Assembly: GCA_024277485.1 (NCBI GenBank)
Contig: JAJRVA010000251.1
Span: forward strand, 1-10,431
Reading direction: 5' to 3'
Source of the DNA: Deltaproteobacteria bacterium
GTDB taxonomy: Bacteria > Desulfobacterota > Desulfobulbia > Desulfobulbales > Desulfobulbaceae
Length of the DNA: 10,431 nt
Under the pieces are notes generated by a model. The model was given only the letters and a program-made list of their open reading frames with translations, ran no database searches and had not been told where the DNA came from. Positions 8,253 to 10,431 of the stretch are shown here, in pieces. Numbering within the stretch: position 1 is the first letter of the stretch; each line of letters opens with the position of its first letter. The translations under genes were made by a program, and so were the position numbers.

Positions 8253-8912
8253 ATGAAAAACCCCAGGGTTCCCATTGCTCTTGAAGGATATCCCTTTATT
8301 CTCTTCTGTGTCTTTGCAACCCTGGTCTGCGGTCTGCTTGAACTGACCGTTGCGGCGTTCAGCGGCATTCTTGTCACCGGATTTGTTACCTGGTTTTTTC
8401 GTGATCCGGAACGGACCGTACCTGATGATCCTAACGCTTTTGTCTCCCCGGCCGACGGCAAGATTATTCTTATTGAGAAAATATTTGATGACCGCTTCAC
8501 CAACATGGACGTTCACAAGGTGTCGATCTTCATGAATATTTTCAACGTCCATGTCAACCGGATCCCCTACCCCGGCATCGTTGAAAAGATAACTTTACAG
8601 CCCGGCAGGTTCTACTCTGCCGACTCAAATCGCGGTTCCCTGCACAATGAATATTGCTCCATGACGGTCAAGGCGGATTCCATCAGAAAATACGGGGTCG
8701 TCCAGATGGCAGGCCTTGTTGCCCGCCGCATTGTCTGCTGGGCGGAAAAAGGAGACCATGTCACTGGTGGCCGGCGATACGGGCTTATCCGCTTCGGCTC
8801 ACGGGTTGATCTTTACCTTCCCCTGGACGTCAAGATCGGGGTCCGTAAAGGTGAAAAGGTCCGTGCTGGAGAGTCGATTATCGGCACTCTTCAAACAGGG
8901 CAACAGGATTGA
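8253..8912 (+). CDS. psd: Phosphatidylserine decarboxylase, short (about 220-residue) type
   Basis: Psd converts phosphatidylserine to phosphatidylethanolamine at the inner membrane, using a pyruvoyl group made by self-cleavage. The 219-residue product belongs to the short form rather than the roughly 320-residue E. coli form. Two hydrophobic segments (about 12-28 and 30-47) anchor the N-terminus, followed by FFRDPER (48-54), SPADGK (65-70), FNVHVNR (97-103, likely catalytic His100) and RFGSRVD (180-186). Cleavage is expected between Gly182 and Ser183, turning Ser183 into the pyruvoyl group and giving a small alpha chain of about 37 residues. The start ATG 8253 lacks a clear ribosome site but lies 18 bases after the ilvN stop, so translation is probably coupled. 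pssA, the preceding enzyme of the pathway, comes next. Confidence 0.93.
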   Translation: MKNPRVPIALEGYPFILFCVFATLVCGLLELTVAAFSGILVTGFVTWFFRDPERTVPDDPNAFVSPADGKIILIEKIFDDRFTNMDVHKVSIFMNIFNVHVNRIPYPGIVEKITLQPGRFYSADSNRGSLHNEYCSMTVKADSIRKYGVVQMAGLVARRIVCWAEKGDHVTGGRRYGLIRFGSRVDLYLPLDVKIGVRKGEKVRAGESIIGTLQTGQQD

Positions 8913-8984
8913 ACCGGAGCAAGAGTCTGCCGCCACATCTGCCGGCCAGAGCTTTGACCAAATTATACAAATCCCCAATACACC

Positions 8985-9013
8985 TTGTATGTATTATAAA
9001 TAATTATTATATT
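8985..9013 (+). promoter_or_regulatory. Candidate promoter for pssA in an AT-rich gap
   Basis: TTGTAT (8985-8990) is followed after 17 bases by TATATT (9008-9013). The -10 matches 5 of 6 positions, but the -35 only 3 of 6. The surrounding stretch (about 8960-9015) is clearly richer in A and T than the flanking genes and includes AATACA and TGTATT as an inverted repeat (8977-8982 and 8990-8995). pssA may have its own promoter, as well as receiving read-through from ilvBN-psd. Confidence 0.35.
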
Positions 9014-9040
9014 AGCAACACACGGGAATCATATCTTCAA

Positions 9041-9074
9041 CCTGAGAGCCTGACAGACTTCAGCCTGACAGGCT
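9041..9074 (+). repeat. Three short direct repeats and a palindrome just before pssA
   Basis: CCTGAGAG (9041-9048), CCTGACAG (9049-9056) and CCTGACAG (9064-9071) are direct repeats within 31 bases. The last two belong to a longer exact repeat, AGCCTGACAG, at 9047-9056 and 9062-9071. The final copy extends into a 13-base palindrome, AGCCTGACAGGCT (9062-9074), which contains the only plausible ribosome site for pssA (AGG 9070-9072). This could be an operator or a translational control element; no known protein site is recognised. Confidence 0.5.
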
Positions 9075-9081
9075 AATAATC

Positions 9082-9819
9082 ATGGACCAGACCACTGATT
9101 CAAAATTTCATCCGCTTCCCTGCCTGCTGACCTGCGTCAGTCTGTTTTGCGGATTCTATTCAATAATTGCCGCCATAAACGGTCATTTCTTTGCCGGTGC
9201 GATTGCAATTCTTATTGCGGCGGTTTTTGACGGTCTTGATGGCCGGGTTGCCAGGATGACGGGCACAACCAGTACTTTTGGCAAGGAACTGGACTCCTTA
9301 TGTGACCTCGTTTCCTTTGGCGTTGCTCCGGCGCTGCTTGCATATCTCTGGGCATTAACGCCATACGGTCGATACGGCTGGCTGGCGGCCTTTCTGTATG
9401 TCGCAACCACGGCTCTGCGACTGGCCAGGTTCAACACTCAGTCGACTGGTTCAGGTTCTGACTTTGTCGGCCTCCCATGTCCTGCTGCGGCAATGATGGT
9501 TGCGTCTACAGTCATGTTCAGCAGATTCTTAGGTGCAACAGAGACAGTCAAGCATGTTTCCATTCTTCTGCTGATCTATATTTTATCTTATCTCATGGTC
9601 AGCAACCACAGGTATCTCAGCTTTAAACAGTTAAAAATCAAAAAAGAAAAAAAATTCCAGATCGTTGTTTTCATGCTGCTTGTCCTTATACTGGTTGCAA
9701 CCGAACCACCGGTAACACTGTTTGTTGTAGCATTGGTCTATATTCTGTCCGGGCCTGTACTTGCTTTACGCAAACTTCTTTCCAGAAGCAAAGTACCGGT
9801 AAAGAAAAAATCACCCTGA
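9082..9819 (+). CDS. pssA: CDP-diacylglycerol-serine O-phosphatidyltransferase (phosphatidylserine synthase)
   Basis: PssA joins serine to CDP-diacylglycerol to give phosphatidylserine, the substrate of Psd two genes back. The 245-residue membrane protein carries the full CDP-alcohol phosphatidyltransferase signature within residues 50-75: D..DG..AR, eight residues, G...D...D, with all the metal- and substrate-binding aspartates present. Several hydrophobic segments follow (about 88-110, 135-150, 158-174, 193-209 and 211-227), and the C-terminus is strongly basic (KKKSP). This is the integral membrane (type II, Bacillus/yeast-like) form, unlike the peripheral phospholipase D-like E. coli enzyme. 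GLPCPAAAMM supports a serine rather than glycerol phosphate acceptor. The start ATG 9082 has AGG 9 bases upstream. It is 169 bases after psd and ends 54 bases before rsmD. Confidence 0.94.
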   Translation: MDQTTDSKFHPLPCLLTCVSLFCGFYSIIAAINGHFFAGAIAILIAAVFDGLDGRVARMTGTTSTFGKELDSLCDLVSFGVAPALLAYLWALTPYGRYGWLAAFLYVATTALRLARFNTQSTGSGSDFVGLPCPAAAMMVASTVMFSRFLGATETVKHVSILLLIYILSYLMVSNHRYLSFKQLKIKKEKKFQIVVFMLLVLILVATEPPVTLFVVALVYILSGPVLALRKLLSRSKVPVKKKSP

Positions 9820-9873
9820 CATCCCGGCCGGTTTTTTCCGACAGGGACTGTTGTCCAACACGATACTCGTTCA

Positions 9874-10431
9874 TTGCGTATAACCGGCGGCTCAGTCAAA
9901 AACAGAAAGATCATGACTCCGGCAGCAAGGGGCAGAAACACCCTGCGTCCAACGAGTGATCGGGTCAGGGAGGCCCTGTTCAGCATCTTAGGGGAACAGA
10001 TTCAGGGATCCAGTATCCTGGATCTCTTCGCCGGTACCGGCTGTCTGGGACTCGAAGCGTTGAGCCGTGGCGCGTCGCAGGCGGTCTTTGTCGACCAGGA
10101 CCCTCTTTCCCTGCGGCTTGTCCGCAAAAACCTGCTCACCTGCTTTCCTGATGTGCCGGCTGAAATCACCCGTCTGAATCTTGCCAGAATGTCGGCATAC
10201 CTGACCCTGAAAAAGCGTTTTGCAGGACAGGACAGGTTCAATTATATATTTATGGACCCGCCTTATGAGAAAAAACTGGCAGAAAAGGCACTGACAATGG
10301 TAGAAAAAGCTGAACTGCCGGCACGCAATGGGTCTGTTATAGTTGAAGAGCGCTGGAATACGAAACTGCCTGAGAGAACAGGCCGCCTCCTGCTGCAGAA
10401 AAAACGCCGCTACGGGGGAGCAGGAATCTGG
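9874..10431 (+). CDS. rsmD: 16S rRNA guanine-966 N2-methyltransferase, TTG start (cut by right edge)
   Basis: RsmD methylates G966 of 16S rRNA during small-subunit assembly, using S-adenosylmethionine. The visible 186 residues run to the window edge without a stop; family members are about 180-200 residues, so only the end is missing. SAM motif I is LDLFAGTGCLGLEALSRG (49-66), the acidic residue after strand 2 is in VFVDQD, and the catalytic motif is DPPY (128-131). I place the start at TTG 9874 because it yields MRITGGSVKNRKI, the conserved RsmD N-terminus (RI.GG..RGR.L), ahead of RPTSDRVREALF (25-36). The first ATG, at 9913, would delete this segment. No clear ribosome site precedes the TTG. 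The frame is the same as that of pssA, whose TGA lies 54 bases upstream. Confidence 0.92.
   Translation, partial: MRITGGSVKNRKIMTPAARGRNTLRPTSDRVREALFSILGEQIQGSSILDLFAGTGCLGLEALSRGASQAVFVDQDPLSLRLVRKNLLTCFPDVPAEITRLNLARMSAYLTLKKRFAGQDRFNYIFMDPPYEKKLAEKALTMVEKAELPARNGSVIVEERWNTKLPERTGRLLLQKKRRYGGAGIW

Noticed and set aside
7739..8506. Minus-strand frame of 255 codons opposite ilvN and psd
   Set aside because: Low-complexity, serine-rich composition typical of an antisense shadow; it spans two well-supported genes.
9824..9837. CCGGCCGG followed by six T after pssA, resembling a terminator
   Set aside because: The palindrome has no loop, so at most two or three base pairs could form in RNA.

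Overview
The window looks like ordinary chromosome from a Gram-negative bacterium, most plausibly a delta-proteobacterial (Desulfobacterota) lineage related to Desulfobulbus, Desulfotalea or Geobacter. The Gram-negative assignment rests on a lipid A Kdo transferase (waaA). The lineage guess rests on the order ilvB-ilvN-psd-pssA with a short phosphatidylserine decarboxylase, an order I recall from such genomes; it is an inference, not a search result. Base and codon use look even across the genes. I see no insertion sequence, integrase, tRNA, rRNA or CRISPR array, and no stretch over 300 bases lacks a gene.

Left arm (1-3960, minus strand): transcription runs right to left through waaA, carA and carB. 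The gaps are short (31 and 56 bases) and a sigma70-like promoter lies upstream of waaA. carB is cut by the left edge. CarA and CarB together make carbamoyl phosphate for pyrimidines and arginine. WaaA adds Kdo to lipid A at the inner membrane.

Centre (3961-5817, plus strand): the first gene, divergent from waaA, encodes an exported prolyl isomerase that fuses a cyclophilin domain to an FKBP domain. It is followed by a membrane-anchored TPR protein with a glutamine-rich linker, of unknown function.

Right arm (5818-10431, plus strand): a strong promoter (TTGACA, 17 bases, TATATT) precedes ilvB and ilvN, the two subunits of acetohydroxyacid synthase for branched-chain amino acids. psd follows closely. 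pssA comes after an AT-rich gap with a triple short repeat. Psd and PssA are consecutive steps of phosphatidylethanolamine synthesis (CDP-diacylglycerol to phosphatidylserine to phosphatidylethanolamine). The last gene, rsmD, is a 16S rRNA methyltransferase cut by the right edge; its homology-supported start is a TTG.

I found no convincing undescribed system. The observations most worth a second look are the cyclophilin-FKBP fusion, the uncharacterised TPR protein, a small ORF overlapping the ilvB start, the repeat cluster before pssA, and two TTG starts that automatic annotation could miss.
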